NCBI GenBank assembly: GCA_028280915.1
Contig: JANQKX010000153.1
Location: 1 to 6,340 of the forward strand
Source: Kiloniellaceae bacterium
GTDB taxonomy: Bacteria; Pseudomonadota; Alphaproteobacteria; Kiloniellales; Kiloniellaceae
Direction of reading: 5' to 3'
DNA: 6,340 bases
Part shown: piece after piece, positions 1 through 4,943 of the stretch
Layout: every line of letters starts with the position of its first letter
Position numbering within the stretch: position 1 is the stretch's first letter
Translations under genes and position numbers: made by a program
Notes under the pieces: model-generated
The model's database searches: none
What the model was told of the DNA's origin: nothing
Seen by the model: only the letters and a program-made list of their open reading frames with translations

Positions 1-153
1 CGTCGAGGCGCCGGCCGCGACGGCCACACCACCGGCAGCCAGACCCGACCGCCGCAAGAAGGTGCGCCGGTCGACCAGGTCGCCGGACCGGGCGTTAAAG
101 GCGACCGCGGATCGTGGACCGGCGGTCAATCTGTTGGCTTTTTTGCGAAGCAT
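1..153 (-). CDS. Formate dehydrogenase catalytic (alpha) subunit, N-terminal fragment with Tat signal
   Basis: Fifty-one codons are visible, starting at ATG 153-151 and running off the left edge with no stop. The peptide begins MLRKKANRLTAG and contains the twin-arginine core DRRTFLRRSGLAAGG (about residues 30-44), followed by an Ala/Gly/Val-rich hydrophobic stretch. This is the Tat signal seen at the N-terminus of large respiratory formate dehydrogenase alpha subunits (bis-MGD plus [4Fe-4S], oxidising formate to CO2 outside the cytoplasm). A purine-rich Shine-Dalgarno (AAAGG, about 162-166) sits 8 nt before the ATG, supporting the start. The catalytic domain, including the active-site Cys or Sec, is outside the window, so the identity rests on the signal sequence plus the neighbours: a TAT-target peptide, TorD, DUF3305 and DUF3306. 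Another molybdopterin oxidoreductase of the same superfamily is the main alternative. Confidence 0.78.
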   Translation of the reverse strand, partial: MLRKKANRLTAGPRSAVAFNARSGDLVDRRTFLRRSGLAAGGVAVAAGAST

Positions 154-263
154 TTTCTAAGCCTTTCGTTGCAACACTTTCGTGAGCCGTCCGCTCATCT
201 CATCCGACCCGGACCGGCCAGAACGCACAAGGCGCCTGCCCCGACCGCCGGAACGTTCGACGG

Positions 264-452
264 CTAAAACTTGGTCGATTGATAATAAGTCTGCACGTGG
301 GCGGTTTCCTTGTAAGTGCCCACCTGGGTTGGCTGTTCGGCCGCCACGGCGGCGCCGCCCGTCGCAGCGACAGCGATGCCCGCCGCCGCGCCTTTGCTGG
401 CCCGACCAAAAAACTCACGCCGATTCAGCTTTTCATCTTTGCTTTTTGACAC
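264..452 (-). CDS. Small twin-arginine protein, 'formate dehydrogenase region TAT target' family
   Basis: This 62-residue protein starts at GTG 452-450, chosen because an excellent Shine-Dalgarno (AAGGAGG, 460-466) lies 7 nt upstream. Residues 10-18 read NRREFFGRA, a twin-arginine motif. It is followed by an Ala/Gly-rich hydrophobic segment (about 22-37) and a possible signal-peptidase site after the AVAA at 35-38. The remaining tail is only about 24 residues and ends in AHVQTYYQSTKF, matching the conserved short C-terminus I recall for the TIGR02811-type family encoded just upstream of formate dehydrogenase alpha genes. It lies 110 nt before the dehydrogenase start on the same strand, so co-transcription is likely. 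Its function is not established. It may be an extra small subunit or an export or membrane-anchoring partner of the dehydrogenase. No cofactor-binding residues are visible. Confidence 0.9.
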   Translation of the reverse strand: MSKSKDEKLNRREFFGRASKGAAAGIAVAATGGAAVAAEQPTQVGTYKETAHVQTYYQSTKF

Positions 453-489
453 GTCGTTTCCTCCTTACGCGCTTTTTCAGAAAAACGCT

Positions 490-501
490 CGTTACGTAAC
501 G
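490..501. promoter_or_regulatory. Perfect 12-bp palindrome, candidate operator
   Basis: CGTTACGTAACG is a perfect 12-bp inverted repeat in the gap between the TorD gene and the TAT-peptide gene. It lies 37 nt upstream of the GTG start at 452 and is not inside any coding region. The symmetry fits a dimeric repressor or activator site for the TAT-peptide/dehydrogenase transcript. No convincing -35/-10 pair was seen beside it, so the regulatory role is inference. Confidence 0.35.
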
Positions 502-527
502 GACTCAAATTTCCAAGCGCATCCCTC

Positions 528-539
528 TTCCAGCTGGAA
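528..539. promoter_or_regulatory. Second perfect 12-bp palindrome, candidate operator
   Basis: TTCCAGCTGGAA is a perfect 12-bp palindrome in the same 104-bp non-coding gap, 26 bp from the palindrome at 490-501 and unrelated to it in sequence. One arm also pairs with an upstream TTTCCA at 510-515. It could be a second regulator site, or part of a structure between the end of torD (stop at 557-559) and the TAT-peptide gene. No U-run follows it, so it does not look like an intrinsic terminator. Confidence 0.3.
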
Positions 540-556
540 AACACAGTAGCACGGCC

Positions 557-1174
557 CTAGGCCCGGGCCACCATGGCAAAACCCTGTTCTTCGATTTCCA
601 TGAACAAGCGCCCGATCTTACCGACCGAGCGGTACAGATCCGCCGTTTCCGCCGCCTCGAGATCGGCGAAAAATCGGTCGGCCCAAGGTGAGATGTGTTC
701 GGCGAAAAAGCGGTCTTGTTCATAGACCTTAAACTCGCCCGCCCAGGTTCCCTCGATCAGCTGAGCCATCACGTCACATAAAAAACCCAAGTGATCTTCC
801 GGCTCACGCACGGCTTCCGAACGGCCAAAACCCATCTCGGCGAGGGAGGCCCGCAATTTTGCCAAAGGTTTTTCGTGCAGAAAGCCGGTCAGATAATATG
901 AGGCGTAGGGCAAGAGTTCCCCTCGCCCTACACCCACAAAAAGGTCGTGGAACTCCCGTTCGCGCGCCGTGCGATCGCTCGCCTGAAACGCCCGGTGAAA
1001 ATCCCTGAAAGCCTGACCCAAAGGCGTCGTTGGATCAGAAAAACGGGCCGCTAAATCGGCCTCTGTTGATTGGGCCGGCGCCGTCAAGGCACCCGCCAGA
1101 AAAACGTAGACATTCCTGCGTCCGACCTCTTCCGCCGGAACCTCACCTGACTCAACCTGTTTCAGCGCCGCCAC
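557..1174 (-). CDS. TorD/DmsD-family redox-enzyme maturation chaperone
   Basis: This 205-residue protein is of normal length for the all-helical TorD/DmsD family, cytoplasmic chaperones that bind Tat signal peptides of molybdoenzymes and hold the apoenzyme ready for cofactor insertion. Visible family features are EFHDLFVGVGRGELLPYASY (residues 74-93), with its central PYAS..L.G region, then EPEDHLGFLCDVMAQL (124-139), matching the conserved E.xDH(L/I) stretch, and an aromatic helix around HISPWADRFF (160-169). The start is GTG 1174-1172, supported by a GGAAGG Shine-Dalgarno at 1183-1188 with an 8-nt spacer. It lies upstream of, and on the same strand as, the TAT peptide and the dehydrogenase, so the dehydrogenase is its most likely client. 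The 210-bp gap to DUF3306 leaves room for its own promoter. Confidence 0.92.
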   Translation of the reverse strand: MAALKQVESGEVPAEEVGRRNVYVFLAGALTAPAQSTEADLAARFSDPTTPLGQAFRDFHRAFQASDRTAREREFHDLFVGVGRGELLPYASYYLTGFLHEKPLAKLRASLAEMGFGRSEAVREPEDHLGFLCDVMAQLIEGTWAGEFKVYEQDRFFAEHISPWADRFFADLEAAETADLYRSVGKIGRLFMEIEEQGFAMVARA

Positions 1175-1384
1175 CTAAAATACCTTCCGTTTTGGAACTT
1201 GAATTTTTTCCGGGGCATGAGGACCGCAGCGCAACTCGCGACCCTCCGGTGGTATACCAAATTCTTAATTGGAAAACTTCCAGATTCCGGGACCAAAGTC
1301 AAGCCTCCATCCGGTCCGGTAGTGTCTTGCAATACTTGCCTCTACTTACCGTCAACACAAAGGCGGTTAAACCGATACTAAAGA
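1175..1384 (-). other. 210-bp non-coding gap between DUF3306 and torD
   Basis: This stretch is visibly more A+T-rich than the flanking genes and contains no convincing gene on either strand. It holds the palindrome TGGTATACCA (1250-1259) and a short inverted repeat, CGGTT-A-AACCG (1364-1374), just after the DUF3306 stop. A minus-strand TTGACT (1302-1297) resembles a -35 box but has no good -10 at 16-18 nt. Instead, TGGTATACC at 1259-1251 could act as an extended -10 with a poor -35. A torD promoter in this gap is likely from its composition and position, but the exact elements are uncertain. Confidence 0.4.
1250..1259. promoter_or_regulatory. TGGTATACCA palindrome, candidate GntR/FCD-type operator
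   Basis: This perfect 10-bp palindrome lies 76 nt upstream of the torD GTG start. Its core, GTATAC within T-G-GTATAC-C-A, resembles the operator consensus known for many FCD-subfamily GntR regulators, which often respond to organic acids. Read on the minus strand it also contains an extended -10-like TGnTATA, so a bound regulator could occlude a torD promoter. No regulator gene is present in the window. The assignment is inferred from the motif alone. Confidence 0.35.
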
Positions 1385-2101
1385 TTAACTTGCAACCGAA
1401 TCGCCGTCCTCGTCGGTGCTTTCGCTGTTCCCTTCGCCATCCCTGAATAAGTCTTTCCCATCCCCTGCCTCATCCCCAGCCGCCGTGGTTTGGCTCTCCG
1501 ACGGCGGTGCCGGATGTGAACCCGCGGCTTCTTCTTCTCGCGCAGTTTCATCGGGTGCATCTTTGATCGCCAGGTTTTCATTAGGCTGATCGGAATCCTC
1601 GGCGTCCTCAAGAACTTCCGACACATAGCCCCTGCCCACCTGGTAGGCGGACTTCATGCCTTCCACCACGGTGGCCGCGTCGGTGAAATCATCGTCGTAA
1701 TCACAAAGCCCGTCCAAGTTGGCCAGCACCGGATTGCTGCGCCATAACTTCCGCAGCGCCACGTTGCGCACGCCCTCGGCCACCTTGTCATTGAAAAAGA
1801 CCGAATAGTCAGAATCATAATCGAGGCTCTCGGGGTCCGGCAGATCCGGCATTTCTTCTGCGGCGGACTCAGGGGATTCGGCCAACACCGGCTCCCGGCC
1901 ATCGGCAATGTTTGCCGCCGTCAAAGGTATGTTCGGCGGGGCTTCTGAGGGGATCGGCTGGTCTACCCCCTTCTCCTGCAAAGCCTCCGCCTCGGTGACG
2001 GTCGGCTGGGGGGCCGGCTCGGGCTGGAGATCCGGTTCGCCATGACGCGCCGCCGCTTTACGGCGGGACCAGCGGGAGAAAAAAGGATCTCCTTCGGTCA
2101 T
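1385..2101 (-). CDS. DUF3306 family protein
   Basis: This 238-residue protein is strongly acidic. The N-terminus FFSRWSRRK (residues 7-15) is the characteristic opening of DUF3306 proteins. After a Pro/Glu/Ala-rich, probably disordered linker (about 20-90), the conserved core spans about 93-162, with VRNVALRKLWRSNPVLANLD (111-130), then GLCDYDDDFTDAA and SAYQVGRG. A low-complexity Asp/Glu/Ser tail (about 165-238) completes it. No signal peptide, membrane segment or catalytic motif is visible, so it is presumably cytoplasmic. The start ATG 2101-2099 overlaps the DUF3305 stop by 4 nt and has an AAAAGGA Shine-Dalgarno (2109-2115) 7 nt away, indicating translational coupling. DUF3305 and DUF3306 recur as a pair beside formate dehydrogenase genes in proteobacteria. 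Their biochemical role is unknown to me. Confidence 0.9.
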   Translation of the reverse strand: MTEGDPFFSRWSRRKAAARHGEPDLQPEPAPQPTVTEAEALQEKGVDQPIPSEAPPNIPLTAANIADGREPVLAESPESAAEEMPDLPDPESLDYDSDYSVFFNDKVAEGVRNVALRKLWRSNPVLANLDGLCDYDDDFTDAATVVEGMKSAYQVGRGYVSEVLEDAEDSDQPNENLAIKDAPDETAREEEAAGSHPAPPSESQTTAAGDEAGDGKDLFRDGEGNSESTDEDGDSVAS

Positions 2102-2685
2102 TGCCGTTTCCTTTTGTCGTAGAAGCGCCGTTCGATGGGATGCAATTCCTTGCCGAAACGCTGCACTTCCGTCTTGAGCTTGTCGCGCTTGCGTTTTTTG
2201 AACGGCACGTCATCGTGATGAGCATCGACGAAGGCCTGCAGCCACGCGATCATGCCCGGCGGCAAGGGCACCGGCTCGACCAAATCGTCACCGGAGTCCA
2301 AAAAATCTTGCGCTTCGAAGGGGGATGCCGTGGCCGATACGGCTTCAATCTCGTGGGGCGCGTCGGGATCTTCCGTGTTGCGCAGCACCACGTAGAGCAC
2401 CGGGTTTTGGTTGGTGAGGTTGGTGCGATAGGCCTCGGTCTCCTTGCGATGCAAGGTCACCGGCAAGGTCGCACAGTGAAAACGGACCCACCCCTCACCC
2501 CGGTCCACTTCTTTCCACGCTTTTTCGGAATCCAGGGGAGGCGCCCCGACCATCAGTGCCACCGCGCGCCAGCTATGGTCGATCCACGCGTGGGATACCG
2601 CCCGACGTTCCAAAATAATGCCCACGGCCAGGGAGACTTCCGCGACGGAGTCAAAGGGCTGGCTTTTTTCTCTGTGCTCGCTCAT
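2098..2685 (-). CDS. DUF3305 family protein
   Basis: The open frame extends up to 2865, but I place the start at ATG 2685-2683 (195 residues). The preceding residues look like untranslated divergent promoter DNA, and the DUF3305 domain begins shortly after this Met: VGIILERRAVSHAWIDHSW at residues 21-39, followed by RAVALMVG. Such domains typically open with an 'xVGVVVERR...W.DH.WR' strand. Further conserved-looking features are the W66/R68 segment, the hydrophobic strand PVLYVVLR (95-102), and a C-terminal half containing PFEAQDF (122-128). The tail is rich in Lys and Arg (KKRKRDK, 163-169; KRKRQ, 191-195). The Shine-Dalgarno is weak and close (AAAAGG ending 2 nt before ATG), so the start is less certain than the family. 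No signal peptide or transmembrane segment is seen. The partner is DUF3306, which overlaps it downstream. Confidence 0.87.
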   Translation of the reverse strand: MSEHREKSQPFDSVAEVSLAVGIILERRAVSHAWIDHSWRAVALMVGAPPLDSEKAWKEVDRGEGWVRFHCATLPVTLHRKETEAYRTNLTNQNPVLYVVLRNTEDPDAPHEIEAVSATASPFEAQDFLDSGDDLVEPVPLPPGMIAWLQAFVDAHHDDVPFKKRKRDKLKTEVQRFGKELHPIERRFYDKRKRQ

Positions 2686-2867
2686 GGCCTTTTCGCGGCT
2701 CTTTTGTTCCTTATGTATTGCAACATGAACCGAACACCGCTTGTTGTCCAGTGTCAGGCAGCAGCAAACCCAGGGCTCCGCCGGCCCAGAGCCCCAATTG
2801 ACCCGGACCGGCAAGGTCCATAATCTGGGCGCGCTTCCCGTCGGAAGATGACGGTGATCCGACAAAA
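2686..2867. other. Divergent intergenic region between DUF3305 and the ligase-like gene
   Basis: About 182 bp separate the two chosen start codons, which point away from each other. A plus-strand promoter candidate lies at 2798-2826. No strong minus-strand promoter was recognised, although one must exist for the DUF3305 gene if its start is at 2685. An inverted repeat GGGCTC/GAGCCC (2773-2778 and 2789-2794, 10-nt loop) sits centrally and could be an operator serving both directions. The leftward DUF3305 frame stays open through this region. High G+C may simply leave that frame open by chance. Confidence 0.5.
2798..2826 (+). promoter_or_regulatory. Candidate sigma70 promoter for the rightward cluster
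   Basis: TTGACC (2798-2803) matches five of six bases of a -35 box. The -10 can be read as TAATCT (2821-2826, 17-nt spacer, 3/6) or CATAAT (2819-2824, 15-nt spacer, 5/6). The spacer holds the inverted repeat GGACC-GGCAA-GGTCC (2805-2819), well placed for a regulator that competes with RNA polymerase. Transcription would begin near 2832, about 35 nt before the ATG at 2868. Confidence 0.45.
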
Positions 2868-3680
2868 ATGCCAGGCGTCAAACGCGTGCAAGAAAAAGAA
2901 CGAGTGCAAGAACAAGAAAGCATAACCTTGAACGACCGCCCCTCCTTGCCGCCGCTTTTTACCCCCGTGGCGCTGACCCCTACGCAAGATCTGCGCGCCA
3001 GGGCGCATGAACTGGCGCAAGAGGGCAGCGGCGCCGGTACCTTGGTTTACGCCCGGACCGACGAACGGCTGGAGGCCGCCTTCCTGCTCGAGCCCGAAAC
3101 CAGCCTGCAAGACGCCTTGCCGGTGGCTTACGTTTTGATGCTGGGGATCAATGATGCCCTCGGAAAGGTCTTGCCGGCGCAAATCGGCGTTTCCTTTCGC
3201 TGGCCGGATCAAATTTATGTCAACGAAGCCTGCGTGGGCAACTTGGCCCTGGCAAGTAACACCCATGACCTAAGCCAGGAACCCGATTGGCTTTTGGCTT
3301 ATGTAAAGATCCACATCCTCGACCAGGACGATGACCAGAACCCGGGCCGACGGGCCCTGCACACCACTTTGTTCGAGGAAGGCGCCGGTTACGTAAGTTC
3401 GCGGGAGATCCTCGAGGCTCTGGCGCGGTTCTTTGTTTCCTGGCTACATCGCTGGCAGGATGAGGGCTTGACGCCCCTTGCCGCTGCTTGGGTCGGGCTC
3501 GCCAGGGGGTCGGAAGAAGAAGAGACCTTTGACTTTTTCCAGGGACCGCAAACCGGGCGCGTCACCGGCATTTCCGAGCGCGGGGACCTCTTGCTAAGCT
3601 GCGGCGACAAGGACATCGAAGCGCCGCTCTCCATGTTGTTGACACGTGGGCCCTGGGCCCATGGCGCAGAAAGGGTATGA
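2868..3680 (+). CDS. Biotin/lipoate A/B protein ligase-like protein with DUF4444-like C-terminus
   Basis: This 270-residue protein resembles the divergent ligase-like family found beside alphaproteobacterial formate dehydrogenase genes. The domain opens with LPPLFTPVAL (27-36), followed by GAGTLVYARTDERLEAAFLL (55-74), aligning with the 'GT..v' and '..LyaSlll.P' strands of biotin ligases. FRWPDQIYVN (110-119) corresponds to the ligase KWPND(I/L).ld strand. The C-terminal part, from about 226 (GPQTGRVTGISERGDLLLSC), resembles the small DUF4444 domain. The GRGRRG nucleotide loop is absent, and the position expected for the catalytic Lys is Ala/Cys (EACVGN, 120-125), so ligase activity is doubtful. 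The ATG at 2868 has no strong Shine-Dalgarno. The first 20 or so residues are a repetitive charged extension, and in-frame GTG or TTG starts (2886, 2904, 2928) are possible. It is the first gene of the rightward cluster, 10 nt before DUF6352. Confidence 0.8.
   Translation: MPGVKRVQEKERVQEQESITLNDRPSLPPLFTPVALTPTQDLRARAHELAQEGSGAGTLVYARTDERLEAAFLLEPETSLQDALPVAYVLMLGINDALGKVLPAQIGVSFRWPDQIYVNEACVGNLALASNTHDLSQEPDWLLAYVKIHILDQDDDQNPGRRALHTTLFEEGAGYVSSREILEALARFFVSWLHRWQDEGLTPLAAAWVGLARGSEEEETFDFFQGPQTGRVTGISERGDLLLSCGDKDIEAPLSMLLTRGPWAHGAERV
2886..2921 (+). repeat. Two imperfect 18-bp tandem repeats at the start of the ligase-like gene
   Basis: GTGCAAGAA occurs at 2886-2894 and 2904-2912. The two 18-nt units (2886-2903, 2904-2921) are largely the same and encode VQEKER and VQEQES. 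They lie before the conserved domain, so they are either a charged N-terminal extension or untranslated leader if translation starts at a later GTG or TTG. Confidence 0.6.
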
Positions 3681-3690
3681 GGACCAGGTG

Positions 3691-4704
3691 ATGGCAAGGG
3701 AGTTTTGGCGCTCGTCGGGATACCACTTGGTCAAAAAAAACGCGGATGGCCACTTGCTGGTCAGCGATGACCTGCTGCGCGCCTTTTTGATGCGGCCAGA
3801 ATTGCTCCCGGTCGCGGAATCCAATGCCGCGGAGCGGGCCTTGCACCTCTCTCTGATGAACGAGCCCCGCCGCCCGGTCAGCGAGGTGGAGTTGAATGGG
3901 ATTGAGGACCCCGATGCCATCGATAACTACCGGGTCATCTTGGCGTTCCGAGATCGCCTTTGCCAGTACGAGACGGTGGAAGCCGCCTATCATTCCTTTT
4001 TCACCAAAGGCGGTCAGCTGCCGCCGCTCTTCGCCGATCAGCTTGTGCACCTGATCCTGCGCGGCATGCTCGACGACTGTGATTGGCCCTTGCAACTGCG
4101 CGCGGCCGAGCTCTTTTTCCGCACGCAAAAAGTCACGGTGCAAGACGGCCAAATCATGCTGGCCGACGAGGAAACTCTCGAGCAGCTGTCGGCCAGCGGC
4201 GGCTTGGGCAACTTGGGCCGGCTGCTGGTGGAAAACCAAACCCCGCTCCAGCAGGTGGATCTGGATGTCTTGACCGAGGAAAACCAAGCGAATTACTGGG
4301 CCCGCAGCGATCGCTTCGACATGGTGCTGGACCTTTCCTTTGCCCGGGGCGGGCTTGACGGCCTGTGTCGTGTCATGGAGCGCTGGGTCGCCCGTTTCCT
4401 GGCCATCACCACGCGCATTCATCCCCTATCCAAGGTCGAGGACCCCAAGTGGGCCTGGCACCTGGGCCTGGATCGGGAGTCCAGCACCTTGCTAAACGAC
4501 CTCTACCAAGGACGCGAGATCGACAACGATCAAAATCAGCGGCTCCTGTCCCTGTTTCGCATGGAAATCAAGGACCAGGCGGCCGTCCTGCCCCAAGTGG
4601 CCGGCCGGCCCATTTATCTGGGACTGGCCATGGACACGGAAAAGCGGGTGCACATGAAACCGCAAAATCTTCTGGTCAATCTACCTCTCGCCAATAAAGC
4701 CTAA
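3691..4704 (+). CDS. DUF6352 family protein
   Basis: The chosen start is ATG 3691, giving 337 residues, because GAGGA (3679-3683), overlapping the previous gene's stop, is a good Shine-Dalgarno at 7 nt, and the family begins with an 'xFW.S.GYHL' motif, here REFWRSSGYHLV (3-14). The frame is open back to 3646, which would overlap the preceding gene. VSDDLLRAFLMRPELLPV (24-41) matches the expected '..DDflRAy..RPEl.Pv'. The middle is mostly helical. The C-terminal third includes DPKWAWHLGLDRESSTLLND (251-270), YQGREID (272-278), and a closing strand region, GRPIYLGLAMDTEKRVHM (305-322). No membrane segment, export signal or cofactor motif is apparent, so it is presumably cytoplasmic. Its function is unknown. 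Its recurring position beside formate dehydrogenase accessory genes is from memory of related genomes. Confidence 0.85.
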   Translation: MAREFWRSSGYHLVKKNADGHLLVSDDLLRAFLMRPELLPVAESNAAERALHLSLMNEPRRPVSEVELNGIEDPDAIDNYRVILAFRDRLCQYETVEAAYHSFFTKGGQLPPLFADQLVHLILRGMLDDCDWPLQLRAAELFFRTQKVTVQDGQIMLADEETLEQLSASGGLGNLGRLLVENQTPLQQVDLDVLTEENQANYWARSDRFDMVLDLSFARGGLDGLCRVMERWVARFLAITTRIHPLSKVEDPKWAWHLGLDRESSTLLNDLYQGREIDNDQNQRLLSLFRMEIKDQAAVLPQVAGRPIYLGLAMDTEKRVHMKPQNLLVNLPLANKA

Positions 4705-4728
4705 CTTAAAGAAAGGAAGGACCCCGTC

Positions 4729-4935
4729 ATGAACGAAGAAATTTTCAACATGAGCCTTCGCAAATTCCTGAAAAAGGTCGGCGTGACCTCCCAGCGGGAA
4801 ATCGAGAACGCGGTCCGTACGGCCGTGGAACAGGGCACACACGGCGGCACCCAGCCCTTGCCGGTCAAGGTCACCCTCAACATCGACGCGGTCGGCCTCG
4901 CCGTGGAAATAGACGGCACCATCGAGGTGGAGTAA
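4729..4935 (+). CDS. DUF6494 family small protein
   Basis: This is a 68-residue protein with a strong Shine-Dalgarno, AGGAAGG (4714-4720), 8 nt before ATG 4729, and 24 nt after the DUF6352 stop. The N-terminal half, NMSLRKFLKKVGVTSQREIE (7-26), is predicted amphipathic helix. The C-terminal half alternates polar and hydrophobic residues, as in a beta-hairpin (PVKVTLNIDAVGLAVEIDG, 45-63), ending in an acidic IEVE. It matches the small DUF6494 family as I recall it, where the order helix, linker, VTL-hairpin is conserved at nearly this exact length. It lacks Cys, and no metal ligands or catalytic residues are evident, so a binding or adaptor role is more likely than catalysis. Its function is unknown. 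Its place in the cluster links it to the ligase-like and DUF6352 proteins. Confidence 0.87.
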   Translation: MNEEIFNMSLRKFLKKVGVTSQREIENAVRTAVEQGTHGGTQPLPVKVTLNIDAVGLAVEIDGTIEVE

Positions 4936-4943
4936 CCGGCCTC

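Noticed and set aside
467..489. Bulged A/T stem (GCGTTTTT pairing with AAAAA-G-CGC on the minus strand) as a terminator
   Set aside because: The stem is weak and bulged and sits just upstream of the TAT-peptide Shine-Dalgarno, where termination would cut off the structural genes. There is no trailing U-run.
182..499. Plus-strand open frame of 105 codons over the TAT-peptide gene
   Set aside because: It is a low-complexity Arg/Pro-rich antisense reading. The opposite strand has a perfect Shine-Dalgarno and a recognised family.
1030..1446. Plus-strand open frame of 138 codons across torD and the downstream gap
   Set aside because: It overlaps torD antisense, is Pro/Arg-rich as expected for a shadow frame, and has no domain or ribosome-binding site.
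2101..2823. Plus-strand open frame of 240 codons opposite DUF3305
   Set aside because: It is exactly antisense to a recognised family gene with an overlapping downstream partner. Its residue composition is unlike any family I recognise, and it has no Shine-Dalgarno.
2686..2865. Sixty-residue N-terminal extension of DUF3305 up to 2865
   Set aside because: The extension is not recognisable as part of the family, would cover the whole divergent intergenic region and the rightward promoter candidate, and the domain fits a start at 2685.
3647..3661. Inverted repeat TGGGCCC-T-GGGCCCA near the ligase-like/DUF6352 junction
   Set aside because: It lies within coding sequence, has a 1-nt centre that cannot form a normal hairpin loop, and has no U-run. 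It is probably GC-rich codon usage (Arg-Gly-Pro-Trp-Ala-His).
3639..3667. TTGACA resembling a -35 box near the end of the ligase-like gene
   Set aside because: The bases 17-18 nt downstream (TGGCGC) do not resemble a -10 box, and the next gene is only 10 nt from the previous stop, so an internal promoter is not needed.
3562..4422. Minus-strand open frame of 286 codons opposite DUF6352
   Set aside because: High G+C leaves the antisense frame open. The plus-strand reading carries the family motifs, a Shine-Dalgarno and tight cluster spacing, and the antisense product shows no domain.
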